NCBI GenBank assembly: GCA_910579225.1
Contig: CAJTTI010000020.1
Location: forward strand, 1-63,524
Source of the DNA: an uncultured Lachnospiraceae bacterium
Lineage (GTDB): Bacteria; Bacillota; Clostridia; Lachnospirales; Lachnospiraceae
Direction of reading: 5' to 3'
DNA: 63,524 nucleotides
Shown here: piece after piece, positions 26,772 to 36,477 of the stretch
Layout: every line of letters starts with the position of its first letter
Position numbering within the stretch: the stretch's first letter is position 1
The notes under the pieces: generated by a model
The model's input: the letters and a program-made list of their open reading frames with translations, nothing else
Databases searched by the model: none
Told to the model about the DNA's origin: nothing
Program-made: the position numbers and the translations under genes

Positions 26772-26797
26772 CCCCCGGACAGAAGTCCGGGGGGTTT
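26772..26797 (+). terminator. Terminator after gdhA
   Basis: Perfect 9-bp GC-rich stem CCCCCGGAC / GTCCGGGGG, 4-nt loop, then TTTT. Confidence 0.85.
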
Positions 26798-26850
26798 TGC
26801 TGTGAACATATACGAAAATTTTTATTCTGTTTGCGGGTATGTTGCTTTTC

Positions 26851-27351
26851 TCAGTATGCAAATGTAGACCGGACCTCTGTGCAAGGTTCCGCATCAAAAA
26901 ACGGCAGTCTGCCTTCGCTGAATCCATATGTGAAATAGTGGTTTAAAAGCGCCTGTGGGTCGCGGCCCACCGTTGCGGCCACATCAGGGTACATATTGTA
27001 GTAAAAAACGGGATCAAATACCGGCAGATCGTTTTCTGAGCTGACGGGATCTGAGGAAGGAATCTGCATAAGGAATGCTGTTCGCATCTCTTCAGTATCC
27101 ACATAACCGGCTACTGCGCGCCATGAAGCCTGGGCATTGGGGAACCTGCCTTCTTTCATACCGAAAGACTGGTAGTGCTGAAGCAATGCCGCAGGATCGA
27201 ATCCGGTAACTGCGGCCACGTCAGGATATGTGGTATAGTAATAATAGGGGTCAAATGCTGTCGCGGCATTCACCGGAAGAGCAGCGAATGCAAGAGACAG
27301 GAATAAGGCACATAGGGTGCATAATAATCTCTTTGATTTATGGTATTTCAA
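26851..27351 (-). CDS. Small secreted protein with two YPDV-type repeats
   Basis: 166 residues if translation begins at TTG 27351, which has GGAGG eight bases before it. The nearest ATG (27366) contains that GGAGG inside its own second and third codons, so it is the less likely start. A signal peptide is clear (RLLCTLCALFLSLAFAALPVNAATA split by the cleavage region). The mature part has two copies of FDP-YYY-YPDVAA-G-DP-ALL-HY--G--EGR (PDVAAVTGFDPAALLQHY; PDVAATVGRDPQALLNHY). This repeat is common in Firmicute surface proteins; its function is not known to me. Confidence 0.7.
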   Translation of the reverse strand: MKYHKSKRLLCTLCALFLSLAFAALPVNAATAFDPYYYYTTYPDVAAVTGFDPAALLQHYQSFGMKEGRFPNAQASWRAVAGYVDTEEMRTAFLMQIPSSDPVSSENDLPVFDPVFYYNMYPDVAATVGRDPQALLNHYFTYGFSEGRLPFFDAEPCTEVRSTFAY

Positions 27352-27448
27352 TTTGTTTACCTCCATAGTAGTCTGAAACAGGAGCGCCGTGTGAACGACG
27401 CTCTTTTTCCATGTGTCTGATCAGGCTGCGTGCACAGATTCTGGCAGG

Positions 27449-27577
27449 CTACACGATTACCTGCGAGGTGTTGATGACAGCACCGAATCCGAAGCCCGAT
27501 CCCATATTTCTATTAGTAGGCGTATCACAACCAGTAAGTATTATTGCACATAAACATAAAATTAAAGCTCTTTTCAT
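27449..27577 (-). CDS. 42-residue predicted lipoprotein
   Basis: AGGAGGG precedes ATG 27577 by ten bases. The peptide opens MKRALILCLCAIILTGC, a complete type II signal with lipobox LTGC, and continues DTPTNRNMGSGFGFGAVI to a stop at 27449. The predicted mature lipopeptide would be only about 26 residues. It lies upstream of the YPDV-repeat secreted protein on the same strand. The role is unknown. Confidence 0.6.
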   Translation of the reverse strand: MKRALILCLCAIILTGCDTPTNRNMGSGFGFGAVINTSQVIV

Positions 27578-27985
27578 AGAATTGGCCCTCCTATGGACAA
27601 TTACTTTGGAGTGCTCCAAATGGAACATTTACATATTACTGATAGAAATATTCAGCCACTCAAATCTCTTCAAATGGTAGTATACCAGGAAAATTGCGTG
27701 TATTCCCTCCTTTCTTAGAATATCTCATCAACTCCTGCACCTGTATCCGGCGACGCCGGGAAGTCGCCGAATGCCGGCACACTTTTATTGTTGTTAAAAT
27801 TAGTATACACGATATCTTAAAAAATGTCAGTATAATTTTGAAAAAAGAATAAAAATTCTGTAAATGAATAAAAAGAAGAAAGTATTAACACACAATCGTT
27901 CGGGGACAGATCATTTTATTATGATGCAATTTTGACGCAGCCAGGTGTTAAGATTATATAAAAGAAATGAACAGGGAGCAAAGAT
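27578..27985. other. Intergenic region with hairpins and a doubtful 31-codon frame
   Basis: On the minus strand there is a GTG-initiated 31-codon frame (27810 to 27715, containing VPAFGDFPASPDTGAGVDE) without a ribosome site, overlapping a GGCGAC/GTCGCC hairpin (27749-27768). An unused AGGAGGG is at about 27707. A TTTGGAG/CTCCAAA hairpin lies near 27610. The plus-strand side is AT-rich and should hold the promoter of the LysM gene. Confidence 0.35.
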
Positions 27986-30040
27986 ATGAGCAGGAGAACA
28001 GGGATATTCAGATCAGTTTTTAGAACTATTGGCAGCATGACCGGAAAGGTGAAAACAGCACTGATTATGATTGTAATGGTTGCAGTGATGCTGAGATTTG
28101 GCCAGCTGTATCTTGCACGTTACGATCCTTTGTTTTCTTCCATAGAAGAGGATCCCTGCTTTCAAAACGGCGTGTATTATATCGGAGATATTGGAGATTA
28201 TCTTCGCTTTGTGGGCTATCTGAACCGAGCCCACAAGGAAGAGGAGGGAAATGAAAAAGCAACTGCAGTGGATGCAGTATTGACAGCAGATATTTGTCTG
28301 ACGGATACGGCCCGGGGCCCCTGGAAACTGTGCCCTTTGATTAAGGGAGATATTATCCCGTACCGTTTTCAGGGCGGACATCCTTATATTCGCCAGAGCA
28401 TTCTTGACTATGCAGGAACCTTTGACGGAAACGGACATACCATTACCTGGAAAAAGGACAGCGGAAATGGTATGTTTGTCTCCATTTCCCGGGAAGGTAT
28501 GGTAAAAAATCTGACTTTTCATGCGGAATCTCTCCGGTGGGATATGGACGAGTATGGAGTTGGAATGATTTGCATGATCAATTACGGGACAATTCAGAAC
28601 TGCAGGACTGAGGGCAGCCTGGAGGGAACAGAGTGTTATGCGGGCGGCATCGCGGGCATCAACCGGGGAGTGATTGAAGACTGTGTGAATACTGCGGATA
28701 TCAGAGTGCCTGGTGTCGGTGACTATGGTGCCGGTGGTATTGCAGGGCTGAGTAAATGCAAGGTACTGCCTGGTGAGAGCGAAGAAACACCGATAGTTCC
28801 GGTGATAAAAGGCTGCATAAATGATGGAAGGATTGAAGGTACCTGGTGTGCCGGCGGCATTTGCGCCCGAAATGACTGCGCTGATATCTACAGCTGCGGA
28901 AATACAGGGGAAGTGCAGGTGAAGTATCAGAGAGGGTATATTTATCCGGAGCATCCGGAATGGTATGAATGTGCTCTGGCAGCCGGAATCTGTGCAGATA
29001 TGGGTTGGAATTCCATCAAAGACTGCTATAACCAGGGGAAGATTTCTATTACAGAGGAGGGAAATGAGTCCACTTACGGTATTGCAGGCAACACGCTGTT
29101 ATGGTCGAATTCGGTTACAAATTGCGTGAATCTGAAGGGGACAGCCACAGGCAATATGCGTCATGAAAGCGTTATGGAACTTGATGAAGAAGAACTGATG
29201 TTCTGGATGGAGAATCCGGAGCAATTTACCTATATAGCGAACAACTGGAAGTTTGATCTGGAGGAGGCCAGGGAAAAGCTCCCGCTGGTTCCTCTGGGAG
29301 TGGAGGAGTCAGAACGAACAAAAGGCAGAGAAGACGTATGGTTGTGCGATGAATTCTACTTGCGGGCACCGGACGGGTACACGGTGAAGGAAGTTTCTCC
29401 TTATGCGCTTTGCATGGAGGATGACGCCGGGGAAAGCCCGTGGGGAGATAACCAGATCTGGCTTTTGCGCCTGGAAGAGCATCTGGTGAATGCAGCCGAA
29501 TATCTGGATGCAAACGGAAATTTTGTTGAGGAGACGGCTCATGAGGTGTGGAAGGGAATACCGGGCTCTCACTGGCTGCATCCGGGATACAGTTACAAAG
29601 ATGACTGTCATGTGCAGGACACGAGCGGAGTCATTGGTGAAAGGCGGTATTTTGGAGGGATAGCAGTTGTTCATTACCGGGACGATTTTCTGGCTGCCCT
29701 TGCCGTAGGGACAGAGGACGGCGGGAAGATGGACAATATTGCAGCACTTCCAATGTGCGGCAGCGGATATGAGCTCCGATGGCTGCTGCTCTTTACCAGG
29801 GCGGAGGATAACAACCGCCCCGGTCTTGACTTGGTCAGAGAGACGCTGGGCGGTTTTCTTACTGCTCCGGGTTGGCTGTATGTTGCCTGGGGAGATACGC
29901 TGTCCGGGATTGCCGGACAGTGTACCGGAGACAGCAGCCGGTATCCGGAGCTGGCTGTTTACAATGAAATCACAGATGCAGACCATATAGAAGCAGGGCA
30001 GGTCCTCCTTCTGCCGCCGGAATGGCTGCAGGAGTTCTGA
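27986..30040 (+). CDS. Membrane-anchored protein with GLUG-like repeats and C-terminal LysM
   Basis: 684 residues. A membrane helix near the N-terminus (about 20-42, TALIMIVMVAVMLRFGQLYL) leaves the bulk outside. Residues 180-380 contain repeated Gly-rich turns (YAGGIAGINRGVIEDC, YGAGGIAGLSKC, CAGGICARNDC) like GLUG beta-helix repeats of surface adhesins. The last 55 residues are a LysM module (YVAWGDTLSGIAGQC ... IEAGQVLLLPPEW) that should bind peptidoglycan. It converges on glnN with 7 bases between the stops. Cell-wall-facing role inferred; exact function unknown. Confidence 0.7.
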   Translation: MSRRTGIFRSVFRTIGSMTGKVKTALIMIVMVAVMLRFGQLYLARYDPLFSSIEEDPCFQNGVYYIGDIGDYLRFVGYLNRAHKEEEGNEKATAVDAVLTADICLTDTARGPWKLCPLIKGDIIPYRFQGGHPYIRQSILDYAGTFDGNGHTITWKKDSGNGMFVSISREGMVKNLTFHAESLRWDMDEYGVGMICMINYGTIQNCRTEGSLEGTECYAGGIAGINRGVIEDCVNTADIRVPGVGDYGAGGIAGLSKCKVLPGESEETPIVPVIKGCINDGRIEGTWCAGGICARNDCADIYSCGNTGEVQVKYQRGYIYPEHPEWYECALAAGICADMGWNSIKDCYNQGKISITEEGNESTYGIAGNTLLWSNSVTNCVNLKGTATGNMRHESVMELDEEELMFWMENPEQFTYIANNWKFDLEEAREKLPLVPLGVEESERTKGREDVWLCDEFYLRAPDGYTVKEVSPYALCMEDDAGESPWGDNQIWLLRLEEHLVNAAEYLDANGNFVEETAHEVWKGIPGSHWLHPGYSYKDDCHVQDTSGVIGERRYFGGIAVVHYRDDFLAALAVGTEDGGKMDNIAALPMCGSGYELRWLLLFTRAEDNNRPGLDLVRETLGGFLTAPGWLYVAWGDTLSGIAGQCTGDSSRYPELAVYNEITDADHIEAGQVLLLPPEWLQEF

Positions 30041-30047
30041 ATATTTA

Positions 30048-32171
30048 TCAAATCTCGAACATCAGATCTCCGTAGGAAGGCATAGGCCATACTTCCTTAT
30101 CCACCAGCATCTCCAGTTTGTCAATGGGTTTTCTCAAAGCCTCCATGGCTGGAAGCACATAATTGTGGTAGAAATGTGCACGGGTCTGATTATCCGGGAT
30201 ACCGGAAGCCTCTTCCGCCACGCTTCTGAGGATACGCACAGCGCCGCTGGCTTCGTCCAACAGAGAACTGATATCTCTCAAAAGATCTATCTGGACACTT
30301 GGAGCGACTCCGACAGAGTTCATGGACTGGATGATGCCGGACAGGGTTCCGGTGTATCCGATTACGGCTGGTATGATCTGTTTTACAGCCATATCAATCA
30401 TGGTCAGTGCTTCTATATTAAGTGCTTTATTATAGGATTCATATTTAATCTCCGCCCTGGAGCGCAGTTCGGATTCGCTAAAGACTTTGAAGTGTTCGAA
30501 CATGCGGATGGATTTTTCCGTAACTAACGCTGGGATTGCATCAATCATGGAAGGCAGGTTGGGAAGTCCTCTGCGCTCGGCTTCTTTCAGCCATTCTTCA
30601 GAATAGCCGTTGCCGCCATAGATAATCTTCTGATGCTCTGCAATATACTGAATAGTCAGGTCATGAAGGGCGGTATCAAAATCTTCGGCTTTCTCGAGAA
30701 CATCACATGCTTCGGCAAAAGCTTCTGCCACAATGGTATTGATGACAACTGTGGAATGAGCAATGGAGTCCCGGGAGCCTACCATACGGAATTCGAATTT
30801 ATTATTGGTAAATGCAAAGGGAGAGGTTCTGTTTCGATCCGTTGCATCTTTTGCCAGATCCGGCAGCGTCTTGACACCGGTATGTAAAGTGCCGCCTTTC
30901 AGGCTGTGGGTTGCACTGCCGGTGCGCAGAAGCTGTTCCAGCACGTCATCCAGCTGATTGCCAAGGAAGACGGAGATAATTGCCGGGGGCGCTTCGTGGG
31001 CGCCCAGACGGTGATCATTCCCTACATTGGCGGCGGATTCTCTTAAAAGGTCCGCGTGGGTGTCCACTGCTTTCAGAATACAGGCCAGGATCAGCAGGAA
31101 CTGCTTGTTTTCGTGAGGTCTGCGGCCTGGCTCCAGAAGGTTGTCTCCTTCATCAGTGGTCAGGGACCAGTTGTTGTGCTTGCCGGAACCATTGACACCG
31201 GCAAAGGGTTTTTCATGGAGGAGGCAGACCAGCCCCTGTTGGGAAGCTACTCTTTTCAAAGTCTGCATCATAATCTGGTTGTGGTCGGCAGCCACATTGG
31301 CTTCGGCATAAATCGGAGCCAGTTCATGCTGGGCCGGAGCGACTTCATTGTGCTGAGTTTTGGCAGGAACCCCCATTTTCCATAGCTCCTCGTTGACTTG
31401 ACGCATATAGGCGGCGATTCTCTGTCGGATGGTACCAAAGTAGTGATCATCCAGTTCCTGTCCCTTGGGAGGCATGGCGCCAAACAGCGTACGCCCGGTA
31501 TAGATCAGATCCTTGCGTTGCAGGTATTTCTGACGGTCAATCAGGAAATATTCCTGTTCTGCACCGATGGAAGGGGTTACTTTTTTGGCTGTGGTGTTGC
31601 CGAAAAGGCGGAGCAGGCGAAGGGACTGTTCCTGTATGGCTTCCATGGAGCGCAGAAGCGGAGTCTTCTGGTCCAGCGCCTCTCCTTTAAAAGAGCAGAA
31701 AGCAGTGGGGATACAGAGAATTGCTCCGGCTGCATCTTCCCTGACAAAGGCTGGTGATGTGCAGTCCCAGGTAGTGTATCCTCTGGCCTCAAACGTGGCC
31801 CGGAGTCCGCCGGATGGAAAAGAAGAAGCATCCGGCTCCCCCTTGATCAGATCTTTTCCGGAAAATTCCATGAGAACGGAGCCGTCCTCCTTAGGCGGCG
31901 TGATAAAGGAATCATGCTTCTCGGCAGTGAAGCCTGTCAGAGGCTGAAACCAGTGTGTATAGTGCGTGGCGCCTTTTTCGATTGCCCATTTTTTGATAGC
32001 GGCAGCTACCACGTCTGCAATGGCCGGGTCCAGTTCTTTTCTGCCCTCGATGGTTTTCCGGAGTTCGTAGTAGATACTTTTCGGAAGGTATTGTCGCATA
32101 GCTTTATCATTAAATACATTTGTTCCAAAGATATCCATAATGGAATGATTATTTTCCCAATGATTTTCCAT
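30048..32171 (-). CDS. glnN: Glutamine synthetase type III
   Basis: 707 residues, the size of GSIII rather than GSI (about 450). Family blocks: EVAPAQHELAPIYAEANVA, NGSGKHNNWSL near the ATP/ammonium site, and RLGAHEAPPAIISVFLG. The enzyme joins ammonium to glutamate using ATP. The start has AAAGGAACG upstream. With GdhA nearby this gives both ammonium-assimilation routes within 7 kb, but they are separate units. Confidence 0.95.
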   Translation of the reverse strand: MENHWENNHSIMDIFGTNVFNDKAMRQYLPKSIYYELRKTIEGRKELDPAIADVVAAAIKKWAIEKGATHYTHWFQPLTGFTAEKHDSFITPPKEDGSVLMEFSGKDLIKGEPDASSFPSGGLRATFEARGYTTWDCTSPAFVREDAAGAILCIPTAFCSFKGEALDQKTPLLRSMEAIQEQSLRLLRLFGNTTAKKVTPSIGAEQEYFLIDRQKYLQRKDLIYTGRTLFGAMPPKGQELDDHYFGTIRQRIAAYMRQVNEELWKMGVPAKTQHNEVAPAQHELAPIYAEANVAADHNQIMMQTLKRVASQQGLVCLLHEKPFAGVNGSGKHNNWSLTTDEGDNLLEPGRRPHENKQFLLILACILKAVDTHADLLRESAANVGNDHRLGAHEAPPAIISVFLGNQLDDVLEQLLRTGSATHSLKGGTLHTGVKTLPDLAKDATDRNRTSPFAFTNNKFEFRMVGSRDSIAHSTVVINTIVAEAFAEACDVLEKAEDFDTALHDLTIQYIAEHQKIIYGGNGYSEEWLKEAERRGLPNLPSMIDAIPALVTEKSIRMFEHFKVFSESELRSRAEIKYESYNKALNIEALTMIDMAVKQIIPAVIGYTGTLSGIIQSMNSVGVAPSVQIDLLRDISSLLDEASGAVRILRSVAEEASGIPDNQTRAHFYHNYVLPAMEALRKPIDKLEMLVDKEVWPMPSYGDLMFEI

Positions 32172-32519
32172 AGATCGTTCCTTTCTTTGAGGAGATCCGT
32201 CTTTGATTTTCCATAGAAGACGGATATTTTATTTTAGGCTGTCTTCCTGCAGTTTATGGAAGAAAGTGAAGTTTACCATGTTTTAAGATACAATATCCGG
32301 CGGAAAAGTACAATAGGAAAATTTCTATCTGGAGGACGTGGGGGATATTTTAGTGAAATCTTTTCCGGAATATGCTATACTGATTTCATATGAAATTGGC
32401 TGCGTATAGTTGATCAGAAGGAGACCGAAGATCCGGACAGGCGCAGCAGATACACAGAAGAAGGACGGCAGTAGACCGGGACGCCGGAATACTGCAGTTT
32501 CTGGACAGGAGAGACAGAT
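32172..32519. other. Divergent promoter region glnN / hydF
   Basis: 348 bases without a gene. A TATACT -10 at 32376-32381 probably serves hydF, giving a leader of roughly 130 bases in which I see no known riboswitch. The left part must hold the glnN promoter. Confidence 0.45.
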
Positions 32520-33719
32520 ATGGGATTAAATGATACACCTGCATCCAGCCGGTTACACATCGGTTTTTTTGGGAGGAGAAATGCGGGAAAATCCAGTGTG
32601 GTCAACGCGGTGACCGGGCAGGATCTGGCAGTGGTCTCTGATACGAAAGGGACGACCACGGATCCGGTTTTAAAATCTATGGAACTTTTACCTTTGGGTC
32701 CGGTAGTGATCATAGACACTCCCGGATATGATGATGAGGGGGCTCTGGGAACCCTTCGGGTGAAAAAGACCAGACAGATTCTCAATAAGACGGATATTGC
32801 GGTTCTGGTTGTTGACGGTCAGGAAGGAAGAGGAAGTTGCGAGGAGGAACTCTTGTCTCTTTTTCAGGAGAAAGAGATCCCACACCTTGTTGTATACAAC
32901 AAATCAGATCTGGTGGAGGAGACAGCGGAAGACGTGCTCTATGTGAGTGCAAAAGACCAGTCGGGGATCCGGGAACTGAAGGAAAGACTGGGTGCACTTG
33001 CACCAAAAGAAGGCACAGTCCGCCTGGTGGCGGATCTGATAAAACCAAAAGATTTTGTGGTTCTGGTAACGCCCATCGACTCCGCCGCGCCGAAAGGACG
33101 TATGATTCTGCCTCAGCAGCAGGCCATCAGAGACGTGATTGATGCCGGGGCTGTAGCGGTGGTGGTGAAGGAATCGGAATTGAAGGAGACGCTGGAGACC
33201 CTGGGAAAAAGGCCGGCACTTGTGGTGACAGACAGCCAGGCTTTTGGACGGGTATCTCAGGAAACGCCCGGGGAGATTTTGCTGACTTCATTTTCTATTT
33301 TGATGGCGCGTTATAAAGGAATACTGGACTATGCCGTGCCCGGGGCGGCGACCATCGGCCGTCTGCAGGATGGAGACCGGATCCTGATTGCAGAAGGCTG
33401 CACGCATCACAGGCAATGTGAAGATATAGGAACAGTTAAGCTTCCCGGGTGGCTCCGGGCGTATACGGGAAAAGAACTTGTATTTGACTTTTGCTCTGGT
33501 ACGGAATTCCCGGATGATTTATCGCCATATGCTATGGTACTGCACTGTGGAGGATGCATGTTGAATGAAAGGGAAGTTCGCTATCGAATGAAATGTGCTT
33601 TTGACCAGAACGTGCCCATGACCAATTATGGGGTGTCCATTGCTTATATACATGGAATTCTGAAACGGAGTGTGGCCATGTTCCCACATTTGCTGGCAGA
33701 ATTTTCTGAAGAAAACTAA
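32520..33719 (+). CDS. hydF: [FeFe]-hydrogenase H-cluster maturation GTPase HydF
   Basis: 399 residues. GTPase domain with P-loop GRRNAGKSSVVNAV, switch TKGTTTDP, DTPGYDDEG and NKSDL. The C-terminal iron-sulfur domain has the CTHHRQCEDIG and HCGGCMLNE Cys/His ligands. HydF is the scaffold that carries the two-iron unit to the hydrogenase; HydE and HydG partners and the hydrogenase are not in the window. AGGAGAG lies 10 bases upstream. The Rrf2 gene follows after 10 bases. Confidence 0.95.
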   Translation: MGLNDTPASSRLHIGFFGRRNAGKSSVVNAVTGQDLAVVSDTKGTTTDPVLKSMELLPLGPVVIIDTPGYDDEGALGTLRVKKTRQILNKTDIAVLVVDGQEGRGSCEEELLSLFQEKEIPHLVVYNKSDLVEETAEDVLYVSAKDQSGIRELKERLGALAPKEGTVRLVADLIKPKDFVVLVTPIDSAAPKGRMILPQQQAIRDVIDAGAVAVVVKESELKETLETLGKRPALVVTDSQAFGRVSQETPGEILLTSFSILMARYKGILDYAVPGAATIGRLQDGDRILIAEGCTHHRQCEDIGTVKLPGWLRAYTGKELVFDFCSGTEFPDDLSPYAMVLHCGGCMLNEREVRYRMKCAFDQNVPMTNYGVSIAYIHGILKRSVAMFPHLLAEFSEEN

Positions 33720-33729
33720 GAGGTGGTTT

Positions 33730-34164
33730 ATGAAAATATCTACAAAAGGTCGTTATGCCCTGAGAATTATGCTGGATCTGGCGCTGATGGATTCCGGGAA
33801 ACCAGTGAGGGTGAAAGAGATTGCCGAGAGGCAGGAAATATCAGAAAAATATATGGAACAGATCATTTCCGTTTTAAACAAAGCCGGTTTTGTCCGCAGT
33901 ATGCGGGGGCCTCAGGGGGGATATTTTCTGACACGAAAGCCTGAAGAATATACGGTGGGTATGATTCTACGTCTGACAGAAGGAAGTATGGCTCCGGTGG
34001 ACTGCCTGGAATATGGGGAACAGAATTGTCTGAGGAGAGATGGATGTATGACATTTCTTCTGTGGAAACGTCTGGATGAGGCGGTCCGGGGAGTCATAGA
34101 TACAGTGACTTTGGAAGATCTGCTGGCCTGGAGCAGGGAACAGGGACAGGATTATTCCATATAG
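33730..34164 (+). CDS. Rrf2-family transcriptional regulator
   Basis: 144 residues; AAGAGGTGG upstream of ATG 33730. Winged-helix start MKISTKGRYALRIMLDLAL, recognition region ISEKYMEQIISVLNKAGFV, and a Cys cluster near residues 97-107 (CLEYGEQNCLRRDGC) as in IscR-type Fe-S sensors. Rrf2 proteins commonly sense Fe-S status or redox. Position right behind hydF suggests control linked to hydrogenase maturation (inference). Confidence 0.88.
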   Translation: MKISTKGRYALRIMLDLALMDSGKPVRVKEIAERQEISEKYMEQIISVLNKAGFVRSMRGPQGGYFLTRKPEEYTVGMILRLTEGSMAPVDCLEYGEQNCLRRDGCMTFLLWKRLDEAVRGVIDTVTLEDLLAWSREQGQDYSI

Positions 34165-34172
34165 GAGAAGCT

Positions 34173-34778
34173 ATGGCGAAAAAAAATCAGAAAAAAACAA
34201 AGAGCAGAATCGTATCCGCTGCATGGAAGCTGTTCTACGAACAGGGCTATGAAGATACAACGATAGAGGAAATTATTGAGGAATCAGGGACATCCAAAGG
34301 TTCCTTTTATCACTATTTTGAAGGAAAGGATGCCCTTCTGGGTTCTCTTGCCTATATGATGGATGAGAAGTACGCAGAACTGGAGCCTGAGATATCAGAG
34401 TCTGCAGACAGTTATGAGGTGCTTTTATACCTGAATCATGAACTGCTGACAATGATCGAGGAGTCTATTAATCTGGAGCTGTTGGCGAGGCTTTACTCCA
34501 CCCAGCTTACGACAAGAGGGGAAAAGCCGCTGCTGGATCATGGACGTACTTACTATAAGCTGCTTCGAAGGATCATTACCAGAGGAAGAGAACGGGGAGA
34601 GCTGACAAAGGTTATGAGCGTCAGTGAGACAGTGCATTATTATGCCATGTGCGAGCGGGCGCTGCTCTATGAGTGGTGTCTGCGGAAAGGAGAATACTCT
34701 CTCTCGGAAGAGGCTTCCAGAAAACTTCCAATGATGATTCAGAGTCTGAGGGCAGTTCCTTCGGATATACAGAACTGA
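34173..34778 (+). CDS. TetR/AcrR-family regulator
   Basis: 201 residues; TAGGAGAAG site, 8 bases after the Rrf2 gene. N-terminal HTH is standard (IVSAAWKLFYEQGYEDTTI, then GTSKGSFYHYFEGKDALL). The C-terminal ligand domain is helical and unrecognised. Probably co-transcribed with hydF-rrf2. It may regulate the symporter gene that follows after a 140-base gap. Confidence 0.85.
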   Translation: MAKKNQKKTKSRIVSAAWKLFYEQGYEDTTIEEIIEESGTSKGSFYHYFEGKDALLGSLAYMMDEKYAELEPEISESADSYEVLLYLNHELLTMIEESINLELLARLYSTQLTTRGEKPLLDHGRTYYKLLRRIITRGRERGELTKVMSVSETVHYYAMCERALLYEWCLRKGEYSLSEEASRKLPMMIQSLRAVPSDIQN

Positions 34779-34922
34779 CTTCAGAATGTACTATATACCA
34801 GAACGAATTCTGTACTTTACTCTGTATTGCATCCCATTCATATTTGTGCTAAAATGCAAAAATAGTGCTTAAATAAGTGCTTTTTCAACAGAATAAATAT
34901 AGAATGAGAGGGAGAATAAAGT

Positions 34923-36452
34923 ATGACGTCTACAAGTTTACTGATGCTTTTGGCGATTCTTGCTTACTTGGCGGTGGTTGTGGGGATCGGCGTGGTCCTG
35001 GCCAAAAGAAATCATACCACAGAAGATTTCTATCTGGGAGGGAGAAAGCTGGGGCCCTTTGTCACCGCCATGAGTGCAGAGGCTTCTGATATGAGCAGCT
35101 GGCTTCTGATGGGACTTCCGGGCGTTGCCTATGTGACAGGTCTGGCAGACGCTGCATGGACAGCTATCGGCCTTGCCATCGGAACCTATGTGAACTGGCT
35201 GATTGTTGCCAGAAGGCTCCGTCATTATACGCATGAGTGCGGTAATTCCACGACGTTGCCGCTGTTCTTTTCCAACCGTTACCGGGATGAGAAGAAGATC
35301 CTGTCTGTGATCTCAGCAGTTCTGATCATTATCTTCTTTGTGCCTTATACAGCCTCCGGATTTGCGGCCTGCGGAAAGCTCTTTTCCAGTCTCTTTGGAT
35401 GGGAGTATATGCCGGCGATGATTATCAGTGCCATTGTCATTGTCGCTTATACGACGCTGGGAGGCTTCTGGGCGGCGAGCACCTCGGACTTTCTGCAGAG
35501 TATTATCATGACCATTGCGATCATAGTAGTCTTTGGTTTTGGCATCAACAACGTGGGAAGCTTTGGAGCAGTCATTGACAATGCAAAATCCATGGCGGGA
35601 TATTTCAGTCTGGTTCAGATCCACGATCCGGCGACCGGCTCGGCGGCTCCTTACGGGGCGTTAACCATTGCTTCCATGCTGGCATGGGGTTTGGGTTACT
35701 TCGGTATGCCTCATGTGCTTCTGCGTTTTATGGCAATTGAGGACGCGAAGAAGCTGGACCTTTCCAGAAGAGTTGCCACGGTATGGGTGGTGATCTCCAT
35801 GGCAGTTGCCATCTTTATCGGTGTAATCGGCAACGCCATGACAAAAGTGGGCTCCATTCCGGTGCTGGAAGATTCAGAGACGATTATTATCACGATCTCA
35901 GACCTGATCTCCAAACATGGCGTGCTGGCAGCTCTTGTGGCAGGCGTTATCCTGGCGGGAATCCTTGCGGCCACCATGTCCACAGCAGATTCCCAGCTTC
36001 TTGCCGCTTCCTCCAGTGCTTCTCAGAATATTCTGAAGGAAGTATTTGTAAAAGGGATGGATGAGAAGACTGGCATGCTGGTTGCGCGTATTACAGTACT
36101 TGTGATTGCAGTGATTGGAATGTTTATTGCAAGAGATTCCAACAGTTCCGTGTTCCAGATTGTGTCCTTCGCCTGGGCCGGTTTTGGCGCTTCCTTCGGG
36201 CCGTTGGTGCTGCTGGCTCTGTTCTGGAAACGTTCCAATCTTCAGGGAGCTCTGGCAGGTATGCTGAGCGGGGGCATAATGGTATTTGTGTGGAAATTTC
36301 TGGTACGGCCCATGGGAGGCGTGCTTGGAATTTATGAGCTGCTTCCGGCATTTCTGGTTGCGCTTGCAGTAAATGTAGCAGTGAGCTTTGCAACGGCAGC
36401 TCCGTCACAGGAGATCCAGGAGGAGTTTGAACGGGTGTCTGCTATGAAATAA
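34923..36452 (+). CDS. putP: Sodium/proline symporter (SSS family)
   Basis: 509 residues, about 13 hydrophobic helices. Family motifs: DFYLGGRKLGPFVTAMSAEASDMSSWLLMGLPG near the start (split across helices 1-2) and MSTADSQLLAASSS with Na+-site Ser/Thr. It imports proline with sodium for nutrition or osmoprotection. Single gene with a GAGAGGGAGAA site. Confidence 0.9.
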   Translation: MTSTSLLMLLAILAYLAVVVGIGVVLAKRNHTTEDFYLGGRKLGPFVTAMSAEASDMSSWLLMGLPGVAYVTGLADAAWTAIGLAIGTYVNWLIVARRLRHYTHECGNSTTLPLFFSNRYRDEKKILSVISAVLIIIFFVPYTASGFAACGKLFSSLFGWEYMPAMIISAIVIVAYTTLGGFWAASTSDFLQSIIMTIAIIVVFGFGINNVGSFGAVIDNAKSMAGYFSLVQIHDPATGSAAPYGALTIASMLAWGLGYFGMPHVLLRFMAIEDAKKLDLSRRVATVWVVISMAVAIFIGVIGNAMTKVGSIPVLEDSETIIITISDLISKHGVLAALVAGVILAGILAATMSTADSQLLAASSSASQNILKEVFVKGMDEKTGMLVARITVLVIAVIGMFIARDSNSSVFQIVSFAWAGFGASFGPLVLLALFWKRSNLQGALAGMLSGGIMVFVWKFLVRPMGGVLGIYELLPAFLVALAVNVAVSFATAAPSQEIQEEFERVSAMK

Positions 36453-36477
36453 ATACGAATTTTGAAAAGAATGGCAG

